Shown here: one piece after another, positions 1-10,449 of the stretch
Position numbering within the stretch: the stretch's first letter is position 1
Layout: the number at the start of each line of letters is the position of its first letter
Assembly (NCBI GenBank): GCA_022579005.1
Contig: MU401812.1
Coordinates: forward strand, 1-28,376
Source of the DNA: Poronia punctata
Lineage: Eukaryota; Ascomycota; Sordariomycetes; Xylariales; Xylariaceae
DNA length: 28,376 nucleotides
Direction: 5' to 3'
Notes under the pieces: model-generated
Databases searched by the model: none
The model's input: the letters and a program-made list of their open reading frames with translations, nothing else
What the model was told of the DNA's origin: nothing
Program-made: the position numbers and the translations under genes

Positions 1-782
1 AAAAGCTTATAGTTTTAAGTATAAAAACTACTTATGCTAGCTTTTTAGTGCTATAAAAAAAGCTTATCTTTTTTTTACTTATATTAAAAAAAAATTTATT
101 TTTAAGTTTATAGCTTTTGCTATATAAGTAAAAGCAAGTTTTTAACCTTTTTTTATATTTACTTATAATAGTATAAAAAAATAAAAGTAGCTAATATTTT
201 TAAACTATAAGAAATATTAAGTAAGCAGCTTTTACTTTTTTTTTTATATATTTTTTAATAATATAAGTAATTTTAAAAAAAAAGCTACGTATTTTTTAAA
301 AGGTCTTTTTCTTAGTCTTAAAAGGTTTTTTTTGTTAGTTTGCAAAGGTTGTCTTTATTATAACATTATATATATTATAAACTTAAAAATAAAATCTTAA
401 AAAGTAGTAATTTTTTAAAAAAGTAAAAGTAAAGTTTTAAATAATAAAAACTTATAATAATTTTAAAAAGAAATAGTAGTATTAAACAATTTTATTTAAT
501 ATTGTCTAAATTTAAAGTTTTTAAGTTTATATATTATAAAAATCTTATTTTTTATATAATAATATATAGTTATAGTATAGCTAATTAAGCAAACTTGCTA
601 GCTACTATTTAATAGCACTAAGATCCTTAAATTTAAAAATAAAATATAAATAAATTAATTAACTAACTAAAATTAAAAAACTAAAGGTTTTTTATATTAA
701 AATCTTAAATTCTAGTGCTTTTAAATTATATAATATAATCTAGTTTAATTTATTTAGTAGTAGACTGTTTAGTTACTTATTA
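1..782. other. AT-rich gene-free flank
   Basis: No reading frame, RNA gene or repeat pair could be supported here. The sequence is dominated by poly-A/poly-T runs, TA steps and scattered AGCT words, with stops in all frames. It resembles the rest of the window and is probably older RIP-decayed transposon sequence, but no homology within the window shows which element it came from. Confidence 0.6.
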
Positions 783-859
783 TAATATATATACTACCTA
801 CGCTAATCTTAGCATCGTTTTTTACTTTTTACTTTGCTAAATATAGTTAATACAATTTA
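783..859 (+). repeat. Left terminal inverted repeat
   Basis: It begins TAATATATATACTACC and contains GCTAATCTTAGC. Its reverse complement matches 3624-3699 nearly throughout, including the shared core GTGCTAAGATTAGC (here with A for the second G) and a GTAAAAAGTAAAAA stretch. Weaker inverted similarity continues inward for about 40 bp. Confidence 0.65.
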
Positions 860-3059
860 TTAAAAGTTATTAGCAATTTTATATAACTTTTTTACTAGGT
901 TAGCTTAGTATAAGCTAGCTTTTTTTAGTATATAATATTTTTATACTATTTTTTAACTTATTTTTTTAAGTAGTTTAAAAAGTATGTTTATATAATATGC
1001 TACTATATTAGCAATATATAAAAAAGCTTCTTTTTTAATAAACTTGTTAAAAATAAAAGTGCTTTATAAACTTATTTGCTTAAGACAATAATTTATAAAT
1101 TAGCGTTAATAGCTAATTTAAGCAATTTAAATAAGACTTTTACTGCTAGGTTATATATTATAAAATAATATAAAATAATAAGCAAAAATGTAAAAGGTTT
1201 TTTATATTTTTTAAAAGGTTTTATAAACGTAAAAAAACCTTTTTTATATTTCTTTAGCTTTTTATAAAAATAGCTTTTTTTATTTAAAAAATTTAAACAA
1301 AACACTTAAGCTTTTTATTATAAGTATACTAATTTTATTTTATATAATTAAACTTTCTATAACTGTATTATTTTTATTAAAAAGTATAAGTATATTAGTA
1401 TTGTTATATAAAAACTTATTGCAGTTTTTATAATACTAGTTTAAAAATATAACTATAAGTTTAAAGTTTTTATTAAATGCTATAATAATAAATTTATTAT
1501 TATTAAAATATTTTTAAACATTTTTTACTTTTTTCTTATTTTTAAAAACTTTAAGTAAGCTTTTTTTAAAACTATTAAAAAAGCTTATAAGCTTTCTTTT
1601 TTAAATTAATTTTTGTTTAATATAGTATAGTACTAGATTTAATTTAGCGTTATTTTTATTTTCTACGTCTAGCTTTAAATTGTAAAGCTTTTTTTTAAGT
1701 TTTGTTTTACTAAATTTATATTTTTAGCAAATATAGAACTTAAAATTATTTTATGCTTTTATAAACAATTATAAATTATATTATATATATAATAAATATT
1801 TAGCTTTTAATATTAATTTCTTTTTAATTTTTTAAAATCTCTTAACCTTTTTTAAATAATAAACATGTTTTTTTTTCTTGTACTTTTAGCGCAGCTATTA
1901 GCATATTTAAAAAAATATTTAGTTTAGTTTTAAAAAGTAGTTTTATTAATATACTATTTAAAAAAGTAGCTAGATTATCTTTTATAACTTTTTAGCTTAT
2001 AAGGCTTATTTTTTGCTTTTTTGCTTTTAGACTTTTTTATAAGCTACTTTACTTTTTTTTTAAATAAAGTTTTTTTAAAGTTTTTTTAAAACCTATATTT
2101 AGCTATATTTTGCTTATTAAGTATTAGCGTAGCTTTTTAGTTATTATTATAGTTTATACTTTTAGCTTATAAGCCTTTTACCTTTTTAGCTATATGGTTA
2201 TTAATTGCTTTATTAAGCGTTTTTATTATTAGTACTGCTTTTTATAGTATAAGTTATGCTGCGTTTTAAACTTTAAAATTTGCTAATAACTTTTAAAGTA
2301 AAGCTATATTTTAAAATTTGCTAATTTTAATTACTTTTTTTATAAGTGTAAACATATTTTTATAAATAAATCTATACTTGCTTTTTATTTACTTAATATT
2401 AGACTTTTTTAAAGTACTGCTTATTAGCATATTATTTATTTATATATTGCTTTTTTTATAAAACAATAGTTATAGTTTATAAAATTTGTTTATAATACTA
2501 ATAACCTTTTTTTTTATTTTATTTTTATTACTAAAAGCTTTTTTTAAGTGTTTAAGCTTTTTTTTATATTAAATAATAACCTTAAAAGGTTTGTTTTTAA
2601 AATTAAAAACTTTTGCTTTTATTGTTATAACTAAAAACTTTATATTCCTTTTTTTAAGTACTTATTTTTATATTAAAATAAGAAGGTTTTAATATATTTA
2701 AGTTATAAAGAAAAGTTTTTATTTCTTTATATATTTATATTGTTTAAAAAGTTTTATTAACTTTTTTATAAGCATTATATACTATTAATAAAAAATAAAA
2801 CTTAAGTTTAAAGCGTTTTTAGTACGCTATAAAAATTGCTTTAATATATTTTTTAATGTTAATAAAGCAGCTATATAAATTTAAACGTTTTTTATAGTTA
2901 TTAATATTTATACTAAGTATATTAATAAAAGCATTAAATAATAAAGTAAAAAACTTAAAAAAGTTTTATAGTTTTAATATAAAAGTATTAAAACCTAATT
3001 CTTTATATAAGTAAACTTATAAATTCTTTAACTAAAAGTTAAAAAATAAGTAAATTTTA

Positions 3060-3400
3060 AAAAATTAAAAAAATTAAGAAAGGTTACTGCGCAAAAAGCT
3101 AAACAGTAATTTTTATAGCAAAATTTAATACGTTTTGTTATATAAAATATAAATTTTTAGTAAACAGCAACGTCTTTTTTTATATTAGTATAACCTAGCT
3201 TGAAGTAGCGCAGCACGCGTTACTTAAGCTAGTGCAATCTAGAAATAATAAAATTTACCTCTAATTTTAAGTTAACAAAATAATATTACCCTATATTATA
3301 TTATTTTATTGCTTAATAATACGTTAGCACGTATAATTTATATGTATATAAGTAAAGTAGTATAAGTAGGCCCCCTTATAAGCATATATATTTTATTTTT
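3060..3400. other. Higher-complexity island inside the TIR element
   Basis: This stretch retains CpG, CpA, TpC and short C runs (for example GGCCCCC at 3369-3375) that are rare around it. It therefore looks either less RIP-mutated or of different origin. No open frame or RNA gene was recognised. It includes the hairpin at 3195-3232. Confidence 0.5.
3195..3232. repeat. Imperfect hairpin, CTAGCTT/AAGCTAG stem
   Basis: The outer arms CTAGCTT (3195-3201) and AAGCTAG (3226-3232) pair perfectly. The stem continues through AAGTA/TACTT and CGC/GCG with single-base bulges around a short AGCA loop. It is one of the most GC-rich hairpins in the window. Confidence 0.6.
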
Positions 3401-3623
3401 TGCTTTACGTTTTAAAATAAAATTTATTATATTAAGCATAAGCATTTAAGTTAGCTTTTACTTTATACTTTTTTAAAATTAGTTTTTTAAAAAGTATATA
3501 GTTAAGTTTTTTTACTTTAAAAGTAGTAGCTTAATAAAGTTATTATAATATATACGCTTTAATAGTACTATACTAATTTCTTTTGTTCTTTTTTATTATA
3601 TTGCTACTATAAATATTATTTAA

Positions 3624-3699
3624 TAGATTATATTAATTATATTTAGTAGAGTAAAAAGTAAAAACGGTGCTAAGATTAGCATAGCTAGTATATATATTA
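3624..3699 (-). repeat. Right terminal inverted repeat
   Basis: This is the inverted partner of 783-859. The match ends at ...GTATATATATTA (3699), after which the two sequences diverge completely. That sharp outer boundary is what defines the element edge. Mismatches with the left copy are mostly transitions, plus one single-base length difference in an A run. Confidence 0.65.
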
Positions 3700-5189
3700 A
3701 ATATATAAAATTAATTAATATATATATATAACTAGTTTATAAGTACGTGTTGTTTAACTTTTATAGTTAAGCAGTACTTATATTTATTTTAGTTATATAT
3801 TAGTTAAGCAGTTTAACTTACACTTTAACTATAAGTGCTATAAAGTAAATTATGTTTGCTGCTTAATTAAGTAGTAAGTAAAATGTGCTTTATCTTTTTT
3901 TTTTTTTTTAATATTGCGCACTTTTTATTTTAGCTTTATTTTTAACGTTATAATTATTAAACAACTTAAAAGTATTTTTATTTAGTACTATATAGCGCGT
4001 ATACTTTATACTAAGTATATAAACCTTTTTTTTATTAGTTATTATATATATCCTTATTATTAATAAACCTAAAATAATTATAGCATAATTTATAAAGCGC
4101 GCAGTTAATTTCTTAATTAACGCGCTATATATATTATATTTTTTAAAATAAGCTTTGCTTATTATTTTAATATTAAACTAATTGTTGCTTAATTTGCTAA
4201 TATATGCTAAACCCTTTTTTACTTTAATAATAACTACTTAGTTATTTTTAAAGTAAACCTATTATTTATTATATATTATATATAATATTTTATACTTATA
4301 ATTGCTTATATATATAATATTTATATATTTTAAAAAAATATTTATATAAACTTTATAAAGTAATTATTTTTAAAAACAAAAATATTTTTTATACTATATA
4401 GTAGCGTATACTATATAGCTTAACTTATTAAAGTTATTTAAATTATTTAGCTTAACTTTTTTAAACTTTTAGCTTATATATAAAGCTAATAAGTAATTTG
4501 TTTTTATATTTACGTTTTATTATAAGTAGCGCTTTTTTTTTTTTTTAACTTTTAATAAGCTTTTTGTTAGCATTTGCAAAAGTGCTAGTTTTTTTAAAAG
4601 TATTTTAAATTATGCTAGCTTTGCTATTTTTAGTTGCTATGCTTATTTTAACAAAGCAGCTTTTTTAAAAAAATATAACTACGCTGCTAACAAAGCCTTT
4701 TTTAAAAAAAGCAACTATATTAATAGCTTTAAAACTTTTGTTTATTATATAAATACTTTTTTTATATATTACTTAAAAGCTATTAAGCCTTATTTAATAG
4801 CTTTTTTGCTTTATTTAGTTATTTTTAATACTATACTTTATTTAAGTTAACTTTTTTTGCTTTAACTACTTTTAAATAGCTAGCGTTTTTTATATTTACT
4901 TAAATTTAAATTTAAATTTAAAAGCTTTATTTATAATTTAAATTTAATTAAAATAAATAGTTTTATTTTTTTGCTTTTTTATTTTTATTATTATTATTTT
5001 TACTACTACTTTTTATATTAAAACTAGCTTATCTTTTACTTATAAAATAGTTAACTACTTATTTTATAAGCTATTTAGCTACTTAATATATAAGCTAATT
5101 AATAACTTTTTTTAATTAACTAGTTATATTTTATATACTTTAATTAATTACCTATTTTTTTATAATATATATAGTAAGTATAGTAAAAA
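3700..5189. other. AT-rich spacer, no gene recognised
   Basis: No frame with recognisable protein similarity was found on either strand. It contains a hairpin at 4096-4126, two direct copies of ATACTATATAG (4391-4401 and 4408-4418), an (AAATTT)n run near 4900-4922 and ATT/ACT-rich simple sequence near 4987-5020. It is probably decayed transposon sequence. Confidence 0.5.
4096..4126. repeat. Hairpin with AGCGC/GCGCT and GTTAATT/AATTAAC arms
   Basis: AGCGC (4096-4100) pairs with GCGCT (4122-4126), and GTTAATT (4104-4110) pairs with AATTAAC (4115-4121) across a TCTT loop, with a small internal bulge (GCA against nothing or C). The stem is seen directly; no function can be assigned. Confidence 0.55.
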
Positions 5190-5396
5190 TACCTAATTAG
5201 TAAAGGATACTATAAAGTAGTATAGTAAATTTTGTATATTAATAATATAAAGAAAACAAAATCTAGCAAGCCTAGGTTAATTAGCTAATAGTAACTAATT
5301 AGCTTTAATATACTAGGTTTTATTTAATTTAGCTATTTAATTTAAAGCTATAAGACTTTATTTTTATAATAGGTTTTTCTATAATATATTATATTA
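5190..5396 (-). repeat. 3' LTR remnant of element 1
   Basis: Aligned with 26190-26391, this segment shares long exact blocks such as GCAAGCCTAGGTTAATTAGC and ATAAGACTTTAT. Most differences are transitions, nearly always with the solo LTR keeping C or G (GTGCAC against ATATAC, CTAAGG against TTAAAG). The match ends at ...ATATTA at 5396, the LTR edge next to internal sequence. Sequence left of about 5190 does not match, so the LTR is truncated. A short inverted repeat (AATTAG...CTAATT) sits near its centre. Confidence 0.75.
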
Positions 5397-7629
5397 AGTG
5401 CTGGCTATAAAAAAAAAGCAACGTTAACCTTAACAATTTAAAGTGCTAATTTGTTTTTTTTTGCATTCTTTTTGTTTTTTTCCCTTATAAGGTCTTTTTG
5501 CTGCTTATAGTTAGTTTTATTAAATATAACCTTTTTTGTTGTTAGTTAACCTTTTAGTTAGTTTTAATACTTTTAAATTAACTGTTTTGTGCTATATAGT
5601 TGCTATTTAGAGCGCTACTAATTATTTTTATAACTATAACCTTTTTATTTAACTAAGTATTAAAAACCTTTTTTAAAGCAGTTTAGTTAATAGTTTAAAA
5701 TAGTTTTAATTTTAAATAATTTATTAGCATTTTATAAGTCTAGTTAGTTGTTTTAAATTAAACTTAGTGCTAAACTAAATTAATAAAACAAATCTTTACT
5801 TTTTTATTTAAAAAATAAGTAAGCTATAAATATAACTAAATAAATTTTAAATGTTTTTAGTAAATTAATTTTATTAGCTAGTTTTTTAATTTTTATTTTT
5901 ATTTTTTAAAAGCTAGCGGGTTATTAAAAGTATTTTTTAAAAAGTTGCTTAAGTAAGTAATATTTATAATAAACTTAAATGTAAACCTTGTTTTCTTTGC
6001 TAAATTTAATTAGTTTATGCTTTTAATTATAATATTGTTTAGCATAAGTAGTAGTAAAGTTTATAGCTAATTTTATATTTTATTAAAAGTAAATTTAAAA
6101 AGTATTTAACTTATTTAAATTTAATACTATTAAAGTTATTTTTTTAACTATATAATAACGTTGTTAAATTTAAACAGTTAAAATTTAAATAGTAGTTTAT
6201 AAGCAAAGGCCTTAATAGTTTTAAAGTAACTACTATTTAAGTTTTATTATAATGCTAGCAATAGTTTAGTTTATTTTTTTAAGTGCTTAAAATAAAAATT
6301 GCGTATTGCTATTTTAACTATTTAATATTTTTATTTTAAAGCTTTATTTATTTATAAATAATATGGTATTAATATTAAGAGTTTTACTTTAAATCCTTTT
6401 TATAGCGCTTTTTAAAAAGCTAAAATAAACTTTTAATTTTAGTTTAAAATAATACTAAATAAAACGCTTAAGTTAGTTAGTAAGATTATTTAAATAAATA
6501 TTACTGCTTAGCTTTTTATAATATACTTAATATTACTAAGTATTAGTAGTAACTGTTTAAAAGTAATATAAGTAGTTATTATTAAAGTATTAAAATATTT
6601 ATAGCTTTTTAGTTTTTAAAGCAAGTTAGCTAATTTAACTTTTAAAAGCTTTATAATAAAGTTTATAGCAATAGTTTTTATAAGTTATAAATTTATTAGT
6701 TTTGTTGCTTAATAAGAACTATATAGCTTTCTTTATAAAATAGCGTAAGGTTTGCATATATTATAGTAGTTAATATATTTTCTAACTAAACTTGTTTTAA
6801 ATTAAATTAAATATTAGTTTAGGTTTTATAATATATATTATTTTTAAAGTAGTATTTATTATTATATATTATTACTATAAACATTATTACTATGCTTTTT
6901 AGTATATATAGCTTTTATGTTTTTTTTTAGTTTATATTGTAAATTAAACTTTTAATAACTTTAAATAAATAGCTAGGCTTTAAAAAGTTTATAACGTTTT
7001 TATTGTTGTTTTAGATTTTTTGCAAAATTTAGTAATACTTTAAGTCTTTTTTATAGCTTTTTAAAAAAGAAATTTATTTTAAAATTTATAATAGCAGTTG
7101 TTTTCTTAATAAACTATACTTAGTTAAGTATAGGGTTTTTATTTAATTTAATTACTTTACTATTTCTTTTTACTTTATTAGTAACGTTTTAAAGTTAGCT
7201 TAGTGCGTTTAAAACAAAGTTTAGCTATTTTAAAAAATAATAAATTTGCAAGCTATACTAAAAAAAAGATTTAATATGTTTACTAGCTTTTTATTTACTT
7301 TATTTATTAAAGCAATATTAAAGCTAGTTTAGTTAAGTATTTATTTAGTAGCTAAATAGTTTATTAATATTACTACTAAGTTATTTAAAGCTTTAATTAT
7401 TATTTTTAAATGTTTATAAGCTTATACTATATATGCTACCTATATTTTAAATAATTTATATTTTAACTTTAGTTAAAATAATAATTAGCTTAAAAATATA
7501 ATAAGTTTTATTTAAGTATTTAAAATAAAAGTACTAAGTTGCTAGTTATAGCCTTTTTTAGTATAAAACAATATAATACTAAATTCTTGTTTTAGTAAAG
7601 TATTTACTTATATAAACAAGTTTTATACT
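5397..7629 (-). pseudogene. Decayed 3' part of element 1 pol (expected integrase region)
   Basis: By the standard Ty3/gypsy gene order this minus-strand stretch, between RNase H and the 3' LTR, should hold the zinc-binding HHCC domain and the DDE integrase core. I could not read either with confidence: stops are frequent in all frames and frame slips are likely. The call rests on position alone. Near the LTR the plus strand is pyrimidine-rich (5455-5520), so the minus strand is Lys/Glu/Gln-codon-rich, which would be compatible with a charged C-terminal tail. Confidence 0.35.
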
Positions 7630-8277
7630 AAGTTATAATGTTAAAAAATTGTATATTTATAAATTAGGTTTTATATAGCTTAAAAGAACGCAAGTTTAGC
7701 TTTAGTAGGTTTAAAATAAGTTAATTAAATATAAGCTTACTATTTTTTTAAGTTGCTATTTAATACTTTCTTTTTTTTTACGTTTTTTATTTAATAAAGC
7801 AGTTTGTTTTTTAATAAAGGTTTTGCATATTAAGTATAATATAATAATAATGTTTATAAAAGTCTGCTACTATTAAAGTACTGTTTTAAAGCTTTTAAGT
7901 TATTTAAAAATATAAAGTTTTTAAAAGCAGCTAACTTATACTTAGTTATTAATATTTTTAAAAAGTTAATATAAAAGCTTAGTAGTTTTATAAAAAGATA
8001 TTTTAAAAAGAACTTTTTAAATAATATTATAATTTGTTTTTATTTAAATAAGTTAAATACTTTTTATAAGTGTTTTAAGTAACTATCTTTATTATTTAAA
8101 AATATAATAATATTATTAATAAAAGTTTTTTAAAATAACTTATATAGCATTAATATTTAATTTATAAAACGCTAAATATAAGATAGCAAGTTATAAAATC
8201 TTATAAGTGCTACTATAAAGCGTTTTAGTTTTTATAAACTTATTATAGTAAATTAGTTTTAATAATTTAAATAAACT
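7630..8277 (-). pseudogene. Ty3/gypsy reverse transcriptase and RNase H, RIP-inactivated
   Basis: One minus-strand frame (codons starting at 8171 minus multiples of three) aligns with fungal Ty3/gypsy Pol for well over 150 codons without an indel. In order it reads RFIN*ILM (8171 on), the catalytic motif as FINNIIIF at 8123-8100 (family F/Y-x-D-D, both Asp codons now AAT), KDSYLKHL, a KKFFLKY...KLLSFYI block (the family's ...SFxxYPSxxLLG...), KYKLAAFKNF, then LKALKQYF and YYTQYAKPL, the hallmark entry to RNase H, and PTKAKLAFF near 7709. Upstream (8277-8200, shifted by one base) LIYYN...KTLYSSTYK matches the NLIRI...KTAFRT region. All stops in this frame are TAA or TAG. Order and spacing of motifs are visible; the family call is from known Ty3/gypsy architecture. 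It is not functional. Confidence 0.88.
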
Positions 8278-10298
8278 TTAAATTAATAAAAAAAAGCTAT
8301 AGCGTGTTTTAAAATAATATAAGGTTTTTTTTAAACTAATTTAATTACTTTTAATTATAAAGGTTATAAGTAATTATTAAAAACAATTATTTTATTAAAA
8401 GCTTAAAAGTTTATTATAAGTTTAGTTTATATACTTTCTTTTACTTGCTAATAAGCTATAAAAGTTAAGTAAGTAAAAAAACTTAGTTTATTTACTTATT
8501 TTATTTAACTTTACTTATATAGCTTATTAAAAACCTTGTTTACAATTACTTAGTTTTTAGCGCTAAGTAAATTTAGTTAACTATTTAACTTTATTTATTG
8601 CTAGTTATTTACTAAAGGCATTTTTATTTAGTTTTTTTAAAAAAATATTAATAATTTTTTAATTAGTTTAAATTTTTAAAAAATCCTTTAAAATTAAAAT
8701 AATTTTGCTAGCAGCAAAATTTAGTTTAGCATATATAGATTATTTATTAAGACTAGTAATTTCCTTTATTTTAAAAGGCTTTTAAATTTTTATAGTTAAC
8801 AAGAATTTAGTTATTTTAAGTTTAAAGTTACTTTTTTTTTCTTTTAGCCTAATTAGTTTTAGCGTTAGAAATTTTAACAATTTTTAGTTAAGTTATTATA
8901 TTTTATACTTTTTTACTTAGTATAAAGTATTTTTTAGTAGCTAAAGTAGTATATATAAGTAAGTTTAGTATTTTAAAGTTAATTAAGCATTTAATAAAAA
9001 CATTGTTAATAATATTTACTTTGCTAGTTATTTTAATAAGTATAAGCATTTATAATATTATAGCTACTACTGCTATAGCTTTTAAATATTTTTTTAAGTA
9101 GCCTTTTATACTTTAGTTTTAGTTTATTTATTAATAGTACTTACTTTTATACTTTTTTAACCTTTTTTAGCTTAGGTAATAAGTTAGCTATAATTATAAT
9201 ATTTAAAGTAGTTAATTTTATAAACAAAAAAATAGCGTTTTTATATATTAGTTTAAAAGTAAAATCTTAGTTTAAAAGTAGCAATTTATATTAACTTAAA
9301 GCTAATAAAGTCTTTTTTAGTTTTAATAGCACTTTATAAGCTAAAATTACTTTTTAAACATAAAGGTATAATTTTAATTAAATTATAAAAAAGGTATTAA
9401 AACCTTTTATTGCGTTAAACATAATAGTTCTTTAGGTTTTAAACTTAATTTTAGCTTTATAAGTATTATTAACATTAGTTCTTAATAGTATTTAAAGCTT
9501 TATAATTTTATTTAGTACTTATATAAATACTATAAATTTAACTTATTTATTTTTAAATTTGCTAATTTTTACTATATACATTTTTAAAATAGCTTATTTA
9601 GTATATTTAACTTGTTTGCTACTAATATTTTAAACCTTGCTTAACTATGTTTTAATAGTATATATAGTTATGTTTAATAGGTTGCAAGTAATAATATTAT
9701 AACCTGTTTTAGTATTAAAATAAATAGTTATTTTTATAAATTTAGGTTTTATATAAACTAGAATATATAATTAAAAGTATTAAAGTTAACTAATAGGTTT
9801 TTTTATTTAGGTTTTTAAAAGGGGTATAATTTAAATACGTAGTTTTAAAATGTTTAATTTATTAAATCTAGTAAAATAGACTTTGTTATTAGGTTTTAAA
9901 TTAGGTTTTTTATTTATTTTCTTTTAGCATTTTTTAAGGTGCTTAAACAGTTGATTTAATAACTTAAAGGATTGCTTATATTTTATATATTTAGCTTAGC
10001 TAGCTTTAAAGTAAAGGTGTTATAAGACTTTGCTAGTTTTTAAGTATACTTTTAGCTATAGCGTTTTTTTTCTTTTAGGCCCGAAAATATGCTATTATAA
10101 TGTTTATAATATATATTATAGTTAATAACTATAAATATTTTATTTAATTTTAAATTTAAAGAGTTTGTTTTTAATAAGTTTGTTAAGCTTTTATTTAAGT
10201 TAGATTTATAGTCTGGCTTTTCTTTTACTAGGTTTAAATAGTTTTTTCTTTATTTTTGTTTTTTAATATATTCTTATTTTAAGGTTTATTTTTATTTT
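8278..10298 (-). pseudogene. Decayed 5' pol / protease region of element 1
   Basis: This stretch lies upstream of the readable reverse transcriptase in minus-strand orientation and should contain the start of reverse transcriptase and the aspartic protease. No D-S/T-G protease motif or other landmark was recognised. Small islands keep more G and C (AAAAGGGGTATA near 9820, GGCCCGAAAA near 10078-10087). The assignment is positional only. Confidence 0.35.
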
Positions 10299-10449
10299 AT
10301 TTTCTAATCCTTAGATTAGTATTTGTTTTTTTTGTAGTTATTTTTATAATAATTGTAGTTGTTGTAATTTTAACTTTTATTGCAATTACGGCTCTTGTTG
10401 CATTTATTATGCTAGCGGCTTTTTCTTTTATTGTTGCTTTTATTGTTTA
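10299..10449 (-). pseudogene. Lys/Thr/Ala-rich fragment, possible Gag or Pol tail of element 1
   Basis: A 50-codon minus-strand stretch is free of stops, unusual in this window. It reads KATIKEKAASIINATRAVIA and then a Lys/Thr-rich low-complexity run, and is bounded on both sides by TAA codons that could be decayed Gln codons. Alternating Lys and Ala residues suggest a charged helix or linker. Its place between the 5' LTR and reverse transcriptase suits a Gag C-terminus or Gag-Pol linker, but no CCHC knuckle was found. The plus strand also has an open stretch here, a hydrophobic reading I consider the shadow. Confidence 0.35.

Larger units (their letters stand above)
783..3699. mobile_element. 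Degenerate DNA-transposon-like element with terminal inverted repeats
   Basis: The segment is bounded by two inverted copies of an approximately 77-bp sequence (783-859 and 3624-3699) that pair almost base for base, with differences mainly C/T or G/A. A 2.9-kb unit with long terminal inverted repeats (TIRs) suits a cut-and-paste DNA transposon. No transposase motif (DDE/D triad, zinc finger) could be read with confidence on either strand. Both flanks are runs of A and T, so a target-site duplication cannot be recognised and the superfamily is undetermined. The interior is T-rich on the plus strand, so a transposase would more likely lie on the minus strand. Alternatively, two fragments of one repeat family lie in opposite orientation by chance. 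The pairing is seen directly; the transposon call is inference. Confidence 0.5.

Noticed and set aside
1093..1305. A 70-codon minus-strand open frame starting with ATG, rich in Lys, Phe, Leu, Ile and Tyr
   Set aside because: Its composition is what any stop-free stretch of this AT-rich sequence would give, it has no recognisable motif, and it lies inside a decayed TIR element. I regard it as chance.
3195..3242. Helitron 3' end (hairpin followed by CTAG)
   Set aside because: The hairpin-to-CTRR distance is about 6 bases rather than the usual 10-12, the next base is A rather than T, and no Rep/helicase or 5' TC end was seen.
10075..10115. Possible Gag zinc knuckle of element 1 on the minus strand near GGCCCGAAAA
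   Set aside because: No frame gives the C-x2-C-x4-H-x4-C spacing even after allowing Cys/His to Tyr changes.
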